From assembly GCA_964518505.1 (NCBI GenBank), contig CAZFGT010000020.1, forward strand, positions 1 to 41,639: a stretch of DNA of 41,639 bases, in the 5' to 3' direction. A model generated the notes under the pieces. The model was not told where the DNA came from, did not search any database, and worked only from the letters and a program-made list of their open reading frames with translations. Source of the DNA: DASPUH01 sp964518505. Its GTDB lineage: Bacteria > Chloroflexota > Limnocylindria > Limnocylindrales > CSP1-4. Numbering within the stretch: the stretch's first letter is position 1; each line of letters begins with the position of its first letter. This document shows, in pieces, positions 32,133 through 40,619 of the stretch. A program made the position numbers and the translations under genes.

Positions 32133-32149
32133 CTGCTCGGAGGTGGTCG

Positions 32150-32395
32150 GTGGTCATCGCCGTCAACCAGGTATTCCAGCCCCTCGACATCGATGCCGCC
32201 CACTGCAAGGGCTGCGGCCTCTGTGTCGACGTGTGCCCGCATCACCTGCTCGAGCTGGACACGTCGATCGTGAACGAGCTCGGCTATCACCCCACCCGCC
32301 TGACCGACGCCGCGGCCTGCACGAGTTGCGTCCTCTGCGCCCGTGTCTGTCCCGACGCGGTCTTCACCGTCTTCGCTCGCCCGAAGGGGACGTGA
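32150..32395 (+). CDS. 2x[4Fe-4S] ferredoxin subunit of 2-oxoacid:ferredoxin oxidoreductase
   Basis: An 81-residue bacterial-type ferredoxin with two complete cluster motifs: C19-x2-C22-x2-C25-x3-C29 (CKGCGLCVDVCP) and C57-x2-C60-x2-C63-x3-C67 (CTSCVLCARVCP). It is the delta-type electron-transfer subunit of the enzyme encoded by the next three genes. The start is a GTG at 32150 with GGAGG about 6 bases upstream. The next gene begins one base after its stop. It carries electrons from the thiamine-bound 2-oxoacid to external ferredoxin. Confidence 0.93.
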   Translation: MVIAVNQVFQPLDIDAAHCKGCGLCVDVCPHHLLELDTSIVNELGYHPTRLTDAAACTSCVLCARVCPDAVFTVFARPKGT

Positions 32396-32396
32396 G

Positions 32397-33553
32397 ATGG
32401 TCCTCATGACGACCGCCACCGCTGAACCAGCCAGCCAGGCGGACCAGGCCCCGCGCCCGGTCCTGATGAAGGGCAACGAGGCCATGGCGGAGGCCGCCAT
32501 CCAGGCCGGCTGCGACGCCTACTTCGGCTACCCCATCACGCCGCAGGCAGAGCTGCTCGAGTGGATGGCCCGCCGCATGCCGGAGCTCGGCCGCGTCTTC
32601 GTGCAGGCCGAGAGCGAGCTCGGGGCCATCAACATGGCCCTCGGCGCGGCGGCGACGGGCGCCCGCGTCCTCGTCTCGTCCTCCAGCCCCGGCATGAGCC
32701 TCATGGCCGAGGCGATGAGCTACATGGCCGGATCGGAAGTGCCGATGGTGCTCATCAACGTGATGCGTGGCGGGCCGGGGCTCGGCAGCATCGGCCCGTC
32801 GCAGGCCGACTACTTCCAGGCCACCAAGGGCCACGGTCACGGCGACTACCGGGTGCCGGTCCTGGCGCCCTCGTCGATCTCCGAGGCGGTGGCCCTCACG
32901 GCCGACGCCTTCGAGGTCGCCGAGCGGTACCGGACGCCGGTGATCATCCTGGCCGACGGGGTCATGGGCCAGGCCATGGAGCCGGTCGTGCCCGTCTACC
33001 GGACGCCGGCCCGCGAGCCGGCGGGCTGGGAGCTCACGGGGGCCGTCGAGCGCGATCCGCGGGTCGTCCGCTCCCTGCATCTTCGCCCGGAGGAGCTGGA
33101 GGCCCACAACCACCACCTGCAGGCCAAGTACGCCGCGATCACCGAACACGAGGTGCGATGGGCCGGCGAGGACCTCGACGACGCGGACATCGTCATCGTC
33201 GCCTACGGCACGTCGGCGCGCGTGGCGCGCACGGCGGTCGAGCGGGCCCGCGAGCAGGGGCTGCGGGTCGGCATCTTCCGCCCCATCAGCCTGTGGCCCT
33301 TCCCGTCGGCGGAGCTGGCGGCGGTCGCCCTGGGGGCGCGCGCCGTCGTGGTCGTCGAGATGTCGGCCGGGCAGATGGTGGAGGACGTGCGCCTGGCGCT
33401 CGGGGGACGCACCCCGATCTTCTTCCACGGTCGCACCGGGGGCATGGTCCCCACGCCGGGCGAGGTCGTCGAGGCGGTCGTCCATGCCGCTGCGGTGACC
33501 GCCCCGCACCTGGCCGGCCATCCCAGCCCTGATGGCACGAAGGCGGTGACTCG

Positions 33554-33557
<4 letters not shown>
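32397..33557 (+). CDS. 2-oxoacid:ferredoxin oxidoreductase, alpha subunit (VorB/KorA-like)
   Basis: A 386-residue alpha subunit. LMKGNEAMAEAAIQAGCDAYFGYPITPQAELLEWMA is the family's N-terminal signature, ESELGAINMALGAAATGARVLVSSSSPGMSLMAE lines the thiamine diphosphate interface, and RGGPGLGSIGPSQADYFQATKGHGHGDY follows. The KGNEA opening is most like VorB (branched-chain 2-oxoacid) and KorA (2-oxoglutarate) enzymes, and these cannot be separated by eye. The ATG at 32397 follows AAGGGG by about 6 bases; another ATG lies three codons in. The stop overlaps the beta-subunit start as ATGA. The complex reversibly oxidises a 2-oxoacid and CoA to an acyl-CoA, CO2 and reduced ferredoxin. Confidence 0.92.
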
Positions 33558-34345
<788 letters not shown>

Positions 34346-34347
34346 CG

Positions 34348-34902
34348 ATGCAGCACGCGACGGTCTTCAGCGGGTTCGGCGGCCAAGGGCTGCTCTTCGT
34401 CGGGAAGGTCCTCGCGGAGGCCGCCGTCATCGAGGGCCGCGACGTGTCGTGGATGCCCTCGTACGGGCCCGAGATGCGCGGCGGCACGGCCTCCTGCACG
34501 GTCATCATCGCCGACCACCCCATCGGCTCGCCCATCGTGGACGCGGCCGACAGCGTGGTCGTCCTCAACCCACCGTCGCTGGCCAAGTTCGAGCCCCTCC
34601 TGATCCCCGGCGGCCTTCTCGTGATCAACGCCTCGCTCGTCGAAGCCGAGCCACGCCGCACGGACATCGAGGCGGTCCCGATCGCCTGCTCGGCCCTGGC
34701 GCGGGAGGCCGGTGACGATCGCTTCGTCAGCATCGTCGCCCTGGGCGCGCTCATCGCGCGACGGCCGATCGTCAGCGCAGCCTCCATCCTGGAAGCGCTG
34801 ACCGTGGTGGTGGGCGATCGTCCGGCGCTCGTGGCGGCCGACTTCGCGGCCTTCGAGCGTGGACATCAGGCCGCGTCGAGCGCGCTGGGAGTACCGGCGT
34901 AG
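34348..34902 (+). CDS. 2-oxoacid:ferredoxin oxidoreductase, gamma subunit
   Basis: A 184-residue gamma subunit. FSGFGGQGLLFVGKVLAEAA is the N-terminal signature, and MPSYGPEMRGGTASC the conserved loop that contacts CoA in this enzyme class. It completes the ferredoxin - alpha - beta - gamma set, so the enzyme looks functional. In an aerobic-looking gene neighbourhood (molybdenum hydroxylase, GMC enzyme), such a ferredoxin-dependent enzyme may serve a 2-oxoglutarate or branched-chain oxidation step; the exact substrate is unresolved. Confidence 0.92.
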   Translation: MQHATVFSGFGGQGLLFVGKVLAEAAVIEGRDVSWMPSYGPEMRGGTASCTVIIADHPIGSPIVDAADSVVVLNPPSLAKFEPLLIPGGLLVINASLVEAEPRRTDIEAVPIACSALAREAGDDRFVSIVALGALIARRPIVSAASILEALTVVVGDRPALVAADFAAFERGHQAASSALGVPA

Positions 34903-34919
34903 ACTCAGGCCGTGCGGTC

Positions 34920-35387
34920 ATGAGCAACATCGGCAGGAAGGGCGACGCTGCGCGCATGCGGCAGGCCGTCCAGGGTCCGGTCCGCGTCGAGCGCGCGCCG
35001 GGCGCCCTGGGGGGCGAGACCGCCGCCTGGCTTGGTGAGCGCGTCTCGGACCAGCGGCCAGGCATGCGCAGCTTCCGCTGCGACTTCGAGATCGACACCC
35101 GGACCGGCACCGACCGGGCCCTCCATGCGTCGGCGCTGGTGACCCTGGGCCAGGTCACCGCGTCGGACACGGGCTGGACGGTCGTGGTCGAGTGGCGCCC
35201 CGGTGACGCGACGGCCCGCCTCCCGGTCTTCACCGGGCAGCTCAGCGTGGGGCCGGGTCGCCTCGAGCTCGTCGGCTACTACACCCCGCCGGGCGGACAT
35301 CGCCGGACGTCCGACGTCGCGCCGCTGGACACCGCCACCGAAGCCGCCGGCCGCTGGTTCCTGCGCCGCGTGGCGGCCGTCCTTTAG
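34920..35387 (+). CDS. Hypothetical protein, 155 residues
   Basis: I do not recognise this protein. It has a basic N-terminus (MSNIGRKGDAARMRQAV), a central all-beta stretch (ASALVTLGQVTASDTGWTVVVEWRP, LPVFTGQLSVGPGRLELVGYYTPP) and a short C-terminal helix (ATEAAGRWFLRRVAAVL). The beta-strand run followed by a C-terminal helix resembles START/polyketide-cyclase-like ligand-binding folds, but there is no diagnostic motif. No signal peptide or membrane segment. It begins 17 bases after the gamma subunit on the same strand and may be co-transcribed; a TAGACT box overlaps the gamma stop. It converges with the next gene, 9 bases apart. Confidence 0.65.
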   Translation: MSNIGRKGDAARMRQAVQGPVRVERAPGALGGETAAWLGERVSDQRPGMRSFRCDFEIDTRTGTDRALHASALVTLGQVTASDTGWTVVVEWRPGDATARLPVFTGQLSVGPGRLELVGYYTPPGGHRRTSDVAPLDTATEAAGRWFLRRVAAVL

Positions 35388-35396
35388 GCCGCTGCC

Positions 35397-35675
35397 CTAG
35401 TAGGCGATCTCGTCCGCCTGTGGCAGGCGGATGGTGTGGACATCCTCGGAGCCCGACCCGATCCGCACCGAGACGTCCCAGTAGCCCTGGCCTTCCTTGA
35501 TGCCCATGTCCATGACCGGTCCCGTGACCACCAGCCGGGCCACGGCCTCATCACCACGGGCGTAGCGCACCTGCGTCTCGGTCGGCCCATAGCGGTCGAC
35601 GCTGCGGACGGTCAGGTCCCCGGGCGCGCAGCCGATGAGGCCCGCGAGCCAGGTCCTCGCTTCCCATGTGGCCAC
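35397..35675 (-). CDS. Hypothetical protein, 92 residues
   Basis: A small soluble protein of unknown function. MATWEARTWLAGLIGCAPGDLTVRSVDRYGP is the N-terminus, followed by beta-rich sequence (ETQVRYARGDEAVARLVVTGP, GYWDVSVRIGSGSEDVHTIRLP). The start is a GTG at 35675, supported by AAGGAG 7-8 bases upstream; this clear ribosome-binding site and normal codon use argue that it is a real gene. It is convergent with the 155-residue protein and follows the phosphoribosyltransferase gene on the same strand after 87 bases. No homology can be claimed by eye. Confidence 0.6.
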   Translation of the reverse strand: MATWEARTWLAGLIGCAPGDLTVRSVDRYGPTETQVRYARGDEAVARLVVTGPVMDMGIKEGQGYWDVSVRIGSGSEDVHTIRLPQADEIAY

Positions 35676-35762
35676 GTGTCGACTCCTTAGAGGACCGGCG
35701 CGATCTGCGGCGGAGGCTCTAGCATCGACGGTCCCGCGCTGGCGCGCAAACGGTGGGCCGTG

Positions 35763-36404
35763 TCACGCTCGGGCACCGGCGCCCAGGGCCGCCATGACTT
35801 CGGCGTCGGAGGCCGGGCCGAACTCCTGGTAGGCAATGCCGACGGCCAGGAACGGGCGCGGCACGGCGAGCACCACGACCTCGTCGGCCAGCGCGGCGAA
35901 CGCCTCGACCGCCTCGCGCGGCGCCACCGGCACGGCCAGCACGATGCGCCGTGCGCCTCGAGCCCGCAGCGCCTCGAGAGCGACGCGGGCGGTGGCCCCC
36001 GTGGCCAGGCCGTCGTCGACGACGATCACCAGGCGGTCCGTGACATCCAGCGGAGGCCGGCCGCGACGATAGCGCGTCATCTCCTCCCTGAGCGCCGCTT
36101 CCTCGCGAGCGATGAGGTGGGCCAGCTCGGCCTCCGTGATGCGCGTCGCGGCCAGCACATCGGCGTTGAGGACACGCGCACCACCCTCGGCGATCGCACC
36201 CAGGGCCAGTTCGGGCTGCTCCGGCACGCCCAGTTTGCGCACCACGAGCAGCTCGAGGCGAGCGCCAAGGCCAGCCGCCACCTCCGCCGCCACGAGCACG
36301 CCGCCGCGGGGCAGGCCGATCACGAGCGGGCGCAGCGGGGCGAGGTCGGCCAGGCGGGCCGCCAGGAGCCTTCCCGCATCGCGCCGATCGTAGAAGCGGG
36401 CCAT
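35763..36404 (-). CDS. Phosphoribosyltransferase-domain protein
   Basis: A 213-residue type I phosphoribosyltransferase-fold protein. The PRPP loop is VIVVDDGLATGAT (D130, D131, G132 to T138), and LVIGLPRGGVLVAAEVA near residue 30 is the pyrophosphate loop. VVRKLGVPEQPELALGAIAEGG matches the group of stand-alone PRT-domain proteins often found beside dienelactone hydrolase or erythromycin-esterase genes, whose substrates are unknown. The start is the ATG at 36404 with GGAGG 7 bases upstream; the frame is open upstream, antisense to CorA. TACACT at 36431-36426 could be its -10 box. Confidence 0.87.
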   Translation of the reverse strand: MARFYDRRDAGRLLAARLADLAPLRPLVIGLPRGGVLVAAEVAAGLGARLELLVVRKLGVPEQPELALGAIAEGGARVLNADVLAATRITEAELAHLIAREEAALREEMTRYRRGRPPLDVTDRLVIVVDDGLATGATARVALEALRARGARRIVLAVPVAPREAVEAFAALADEVVVLAVPRPFLAVGIAYQEFGPASDAEVMAALGAGARA

Positions 36405-36471
36405 CCCGCATCCTCCCTCACGGCGAGTGTACGCAGCGACGGCCCCCGCCATCAGCGATGATGCCCGCCAG

Positions 36472-37455
36472 ATGGACGTCGCACCCGACTCCGGCGGCAG
36501 GATCAGGCTCGTCGCACTCCGCGACGGCAAGGCGACCGAGTCCACGACCCTCGAGGCGCTGCCCGCGCTCGTCCGTGACCCCCAGGCGCGCTTCTGGCTC
36601 GACATGGTCGACCCGTCGCCGACCGAGATGGCGGCCGTCGCGACCACCCTGGGCCTGCACCCGCTGATCGTGGAGGACATCGGCGAGCGCAATGAGCGGG
36701 CCAAGGTGGAGCATGTCGGCGACGTCATCCACCTCGTCCTGTTCGCCCTCTCGCGCAACCAGCACATCGAGGTCGATGAGCTGGACTTCGTCCTGAGCCG
36801 GCGCTTCCTGCTCACGGTCCATCCGCCCTCCTGGGATCCCCACACGGCCCACCAGCTGAAGCTGGGCCTTGGGCCAGCCATGACGCGCGGCCTGGACTAC
36901 CTCCTGTGGGCCCTGGTGGACTCGGTGGTCGACGGCTACTTCCCCATCTTCGATCGCCTGGCGGACGAGATCGACGACCTGCAGGACCGCGTGATCTACA
37001 AGCCGGATCGCGAAACCCTGGAAGAGGTCTTCGGCCTGAAGCGCGAGCTGATCCGGATCCGCCACGTCATCGGCCCCAGCCGCGAGATCTTCAACCAGCT
37101 GACGAACCGCGACGACGCGCTGATCGGCGAGGCGCAGCTCCTCTACTTCCGCGACATCTACGACCACCTCGTGCGCCTGACCGACGACTTCGACAGCTCG
37201 CGCGAGCTGGTCGCGGCGACCGTGGAGGTCTACCTCTCCACGATCAACAACAACCTGTCGCTGATCATGAAGCGGCTGACCGGCGTGACCGTGGTGCTGG
37301 CCGGGGTCGGCGCGCTTGGCGGGCTGTTCGGCATGAGCGAGGCCGGACCGGCGCTCGCCGGCCAGGAGATGACCGGCTTCTGGATCGTCGTCCTGGTGTC
37401 GCTGGTGATGGGCGCCATCGCCGTCGGCGTCCTGCGCTGGATCGACTGGGTCTGA
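36472..37455 (+). CDS. CorA-family metal ion transporter with GMS pore motif
   Basis: A 327-residue CorA-like transporter: a large N-terminal cytoplasmic domain (residues 1-265; DPSPTEMAAVATTLGLHPLIVEDI is typical), a long stalk helix, and two C-terminal membrane segments (about 271-288 and 302-322). The loop entering the pore reads LFGMSEAG (Gly287-Met288-Ser289). CorA Mg2+ channels carry Gly-Met-Asn here, and ZntB-type members vary only the second residue, so Ser in place of Asn is a change in the selectivity filter. The C-terminus (LRWIDWV) is short and lacks the usual KKW run. I prefer ATG 36472; a GTG at 36427 lies in the divergent promoter. Divalent metal transport is likely; ion preference is uncertain. 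Confidence 0.87.
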   Translation: MDVAPDSGGRIRLVALRDGKATESTTLEALPALVRDPQARFWLDMVDPSPTEMAAVATTLGLHPLIVEDIGERNERAKVEHVGDVIHLVLFALSRNQHIEVDELDFVLSRRFLLTVHPPSWDPHTAHQLKLGLGPAMTRGLDYLLWALVDSVVDGYFPIFDRLADEIDDLQDRVIYKPDRETLEEVFGLKRELIRIRHVIGPSREIFNQLTNRDDALIGEAQLLYFRDIYDHLVRLTDDFDSSRELVAATVEVYLSTINNNLSLIMKRLTGVTVVLAGVGALGGLFGMSEAGPALAGQEMTGFWIVVLVSLVMGAIAVGVLRWIDWV

Positions 37456-37466
37456 GCGCTGCCGTA

Positions 37467-37498
37467 GGGGCCATGCGTCAGGCGACTGTCGTGGCCCC
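37467..37498 (+). terminator. Terminator-like hairpin after the corA-family gene
   Basis: GGGGCCA (37467-37473) and TGGCCCC (37492-37498) pair around an 18-base loop, 12 bases after the transporter stop. There is no T-tract, so Rho-independent termination is weakly supported. The rest of the 211-base gap to 37667 holds no gene I can support; the two flanking genes converge on it. Confidence 0.4.
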
Positions 37499-37666
37499 CG
37501 AGCGCCCCGAAGGACCGCGTTCAGCCGCCGGGTGATGCGCTGAGCGCGTCGGGCAGCCGGTGGACGGGCCCCGCGAGACGGCGTACGCCAGGTCGACGGC
37601 CCGGACAGTCGCCACACGCATGAGGACGGATCCCATGCGGGCCCGCGCCCGCTCCGGGGGAGGTCG

Positions 37667-38680
37667 CTAGCGGCGCTCGGCGCCGCGGCTCTGCACGAAC
37701 TGGAACCCGAAGCGGCCCTTGATGCAGAGGTGGCCGTCGGTGACCGAGGAGTCCAGGGGTGAGGTGACCTTGACGATGTCGCCGTCCTGGACATGGAGGT
37801 CCAGCGCGCAGCCGACCCCGCAGTAGGGGCAGATCGTCTCGGTCTCGGTCTGGCGGTCGGGGTCCCACGTGCCGGCCGCGCGCATCTCGAACTCGGAGCG
37901 GAACATGAGGGCGCCAGTGGGGCAGACGCCGATGCAGTTGCCGCAGTAGACACAGGCCGAGTCGGGCAGGCCCACGTTCCACTCAGTGGAGATGCGGGCA
38001 TCGAAGCCGCGCCCGGCGACGGCGATGGCGAAGGTGTTCTGGGCGTCCACGCCGCACGCCTCGACGCACTTGTAGCAGAGGATGCATTTGGCGTAGTCGC
38101 GCACGTAGAGCTCGTTGTCCACCTTGACCGGCTGGGCCACCGTCTCCGCGGTCGGCGCCCCCTGCGCCTCGTGATGGTGGCCGGGCTGGCGCGTGTCCCG
38201 CTCGCCGGCGGCGGCAGGCTCCCCCGGCGTCCCGAAGCGGGCCGTGTCCGCGCCGTAGCGGGAGATGTACCCGCCCAGCGTCCCGTCCGGCGCCGCTGGC
38301 CCGGCCAGGCCCACGTCAACCGACGAGCCGAGTAACTCCAGCACGAGCTTGCGGGAATGGCGCACGCGCTCCGAGTCGGTCTGCACGACCATGCCCGGCT
38401 CGACCCGGCGCGAGCAGGCCGGCGCGAGCGCGCGCGAGCCGGCGACCTCGACGACGCAGACACGGCAGACGTTGACCGGGGTGAGGTTCTCCAGGTAGCA
38501 GAGGGTCGGCGTGTCGATGCCCTGGGCGCGACAGGCCTCCAGGATCGTGGCGCCGGCTGGCACGGTCAAGACCTGGCCGTCGACGGTCAGCTCGACCGGG
38601 GCCGGGGCATCCGCCGCGGGCGCCTGCGGCACGCGGCTGGGCCGCGCGGGCGGGTTGAGGATGATCGGGTCGATGGTCAT
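37667..38680 (-). CDS. Fe-S N-terminal segment of formate dehydrogenase alpha, as a separate gene
   Basis: A 337-residue protein matching only the N-terminal third of NAD-linked FdhA. A plant-type [2Fe-2S] domain has C61, C72, C75 and C89. A region equivalent to the His-Cys domain (LELLGSSVDVGLAG) lacks cluster cysteines. Two [4Fe-4S] motifs follow (C199/C202/C205/C209 and C243/C246/C249/C253), then the molybdopterin Fe4S4 domain (C284, C287, C291, C319 in CPYCGVGC...LCIKG). It stops at GRFGFQFVQSRGAERR, where FdhA proteins continue into the catalytic domains. None of that follows in any frame before the CorA-family gene. Its ATG overlaps the NuoEF-type stop (ATGA). It probably relays electrons from the catalytic subunit to the diaphorase. 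Confidence 0.87.
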   Translation of the reverse strand: MTIDPIILNPPARPSRVPQAPAADAPAPVELTVDGQVLTVPAGATILEACRAQGIDTPTLCYLENLTPVNVCRVCVVEVAGSRALAPACSRRVEPGMVVQTDSERVRHSRKLVLELLGSSVDVGLAGPAAPDGTLGGYISRYGADTARFGTPGEPAAAGERDTRQPGHHHEAQGAPTAETVAQPVKVDNELYVRDYAKCILCYKCVEACGVDAQNTFAIAVAGRGFDARISTEWNVGLPDSACVYCGNCIGVCPTGALMFRSEFEMRAAGTWDPDRQTETETICPYCGVGCALDLHVQDGDIVKVTSPLDSSVTDGHLCIKGRFGFQFVQSRGAERR

Positions 38681-40599
38681 GACGCCAGCAGCTCCGGCCG
38701 GCGGAGGGCCGACTCGATGGCCGACGACGCCGTCTGGCCAAGGCCGCAGATGGAGGCGTCGCGCATCGCCTGGCCCAGCTCGCGCAGCAGGCCCGATTCA
38801 TCGCCCGCGGCGCCCCCGGCGGGTCGCGCGGCAAGGCGGGCGAGCAGCTCCTCCTGGCGCACGGTGCCGACGCGGCAGGGCACGCATTGGCCACACGACT
38901 CGTCGCGGAAGAAGGCGGCGATGCGCCGCAGGGTGCCCGCCAGGTCCGTCGTGCGGTCGAAGACCATCACCACGCCAGACCCCAGGGTGGCCCCGATGGC
39001 CCGGGTCCCTTCGAACGTCAGGGGCGTGTCCAGTGCCTCCGGACCGACGAAGACGCCCGCCGCGCCGCCCAGCAGGATGGCCCGGATCGCGTCGTCCGGC
39101 CGCCCGGCGCCGGGCACGCCGCCGGCCAGGTCAAGCAGGGCGCGCAGGGTCGTCCCGAACGGCACCTCGTAGAGGCCCGGCCGCGCCACGTGCCCGGACA
39201 GGCAGAACAGCTTGGTCCCGGTCGAGCCCTCGGTCCCTGTCCCGGCGAATGCAGCGCCGCCACGCAGCACGATCGGCAGCACGTTGGCCAGCGTCTCCAC
39301 GTTGTTGACCGTGGTGGGCTTGCCGAACAGGCCCACCTCCACCGGGAACGGCGGCTTGTTGCGCGGTTCGCCGCGCTTGCCCTCGATCGACTCGAAGAGG
39401 GCCGTCTCCTCGCCGCAGATGTAGGCGCCGGCCCCGCGGCGGACCTCGATATCGAAGGCGAAGGCGGTGCCCATGACGGCCGGGCCAAGGAGACCGGCCG
39501 CACGTGCCTGGCGGACGGCGGCGCCGACGCGGGCGTGGGCCAACGGGTACTCGCCGCGCAGGTAGAGGTAGCCGCGCGCGGCGCCCGTGGCGAAGGCGGC
39601 GATGGTCATCGCCTCGACCAGGGCGAACGGATCCTCCTCCACCAGGACGCGATCCTTGAACGTGCCGGGCTCCGACTCGTCGGCGTTGCACACGAGGTAG
39701 TGGGGCTGGGCCGCGGCGGCCGCCACGGCCGCCCACTTGCGGCCGGTAGGGAAGGCCGCGCCGCCGCGTCCGACGAGCTTGGATGCGCTCATCTCCTCGA
39801 TGACGCGGGCGGGACCGAGCTCCATGGCCCGAGCCAGGGCCTGGTAGCCACCACGGGCGCGATAGGCGGCCGGGTCGGATGGATCGACCGAGCCCACCCT
39901 GGCCAGCAGCACCAGCCCGTCGGAGCCCGCCTGGGGGACGGACGCGCGGATCGCCGCCTGACGCTCGGGCCCCCATGGGGCGTCTCCGCCATCGCGACCT
40001 GCGTGCCGGCCTTCGGCGGCAGCGTCCAGGCGGTCGCCAAGCGCGGCCGCGTCGGCCGGCGCCACGACCAACGCCTGTGGCTCCTCCCCGGCGATCGTCA
40101 GCAGGGCGGCCGGCGCCCGCTCGCACTGGCCAAGGCACGGGCTGCGCAACCAGGTGGCGCGACCGTCGGCGCCCGGGGCACCCGCCGGACCGAGTCGCGC
40201 CTCCATGGCCGCGCACAGCTCCTCCGCCCCGGCCAGGCGGCAGGCGATGTCGTCACAGACGTGGGCCACGACCGGCGGTCGCGGCGTGGTCGCCAGCAGC
40301 GAGTAGAACGTGGCCACGCCGTAGGCCTCGGCGGGCGGCACGGCGAGGCGGCGGCTGACGTAGCCCAGGGCGGGCTGGCTGATGAACCCGATGTGGTCCT
40401 GGAGGGCATGCAGCGCCGGCAGCAGCAGGTCGCGATGCTCGCGTTGCGCGTGACCGCCGTGGGCGACGTGGCCCTCCAGGGTCGTTTCGCGCACCCCGCC
40501 GTGCCACGTGGTCGGCGGCCCGACCCGCTCGCTGATGACCGCATCCACCGCCGCGCGCTCGGCGGGGCTGGCCGGCGGGGCGATGACGTGGAGGTCCAT
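38677..40599 (-). CDS. NAD-dependent formate dehydrogenase diaphorase, NuoE-NuoF fusion
   Basis: A 640-residue fusion of NuoE- and NuoF-like domains. Residues 10-180 are NuoE-like, with the [2Fe-2S] ligands C115, C120, C155 and C159. Residues 225-640 are NuoF-like: GRGGAAFPTGRKW (278-289) and CNADESEPGTFKDR (304-317) bind FMN and NADH, GAGAYICGEETAL follows, and C569, C572, C575 and C618 ligate a [4Fe-4S] cluster. It takes electrons from the formate dehydrogenase Fe-S protein and reduces NAD+. It lies 20 bases downstream of the catalytic-subunit gene. The start ATG at 40599 has no strong Shine-Dalgarno sequence. The beta-subunit fusion is common in soluble formate dehydrogenases. Confidence 0.93.
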   Translation of the reverse strand: MDLHVIAPPASPAERAAVDAVISERVGPPTTWHGGVRETTLEGHVAHGGHAQREHRDLLLPALHALQDHIGFISQPALGYVSRRLAVPPAEAYGVATFYSLLATTPRPPVVAHVCDDIACRLAGAEELCAAMEARLGPAGAPGADGRATWLRSPCLGQCERAPAALLTIAGEEPQALVVAPADAAALGDRLDAAAEGRHAGRDGGDAPWGPERQAAIRASVPQAGSDGLVLLARVGSVDPSDPAAYRARGGYQALARAMELGPARVIEEMSASKLVGRGGAAFPTGRKWAAVAAAAAQPHYLVCNADESEPGTFKDRVLVEEDPFALVEAMTIAAFATGAARGYLYLRGEYPLAHARVGAAVRQARAAGLLGPAVMGTAFAFDIEVRRGAGAYICGEETALFESIEGKRGEPRNKPPFPVEVGLFGKPTTVNNVETLANVLPIVLRGGAAFAGTGTEGSTGTKLFCLSGHVARPGLYEVPFGTTLRALLDLAGGVPGAGRPDDAIRAILLGGAAGVFVGPEALDTPLTFEGTRAIGATLGSGVVMVFDRTTDLAGTLRRIAAFFRDESCGQCVPCRVGTVRQEELLARLAARPAGGAAGDESGLLRELGQAMRDASICGLGQTASSAIESALRRPELLAS

Positions 40600-40619
40600 C
40601 GGCCCGAGTGTAGCCGCGC

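Noticed and set aside
31940..32500. A longer N-terminus for the flavin oxidoreductase, running through the divergent spacer
   Set aside because: The Old Yellow Enzyme barrel begins at the ATG at 31939, which has AGGAG upstream; the extension has no homology and overlaps the ferredoxin gene.
37456..37666. Frameshifted remainder of the formate dehydrogenase catalytic domain after the 337-residue protein
   Set aside because: Translation of the minus strand downstream in all three frames gives nothing resembling the catalytic domain; the gene simply ends there.
36418..38463. A 681-codon minus-strand frame across the transporter and the Fe-S gene
   Set aside because: It is composed of Arg/Pro/Ser-rich shadow sequence and crosses two genes with strong motif evidence.
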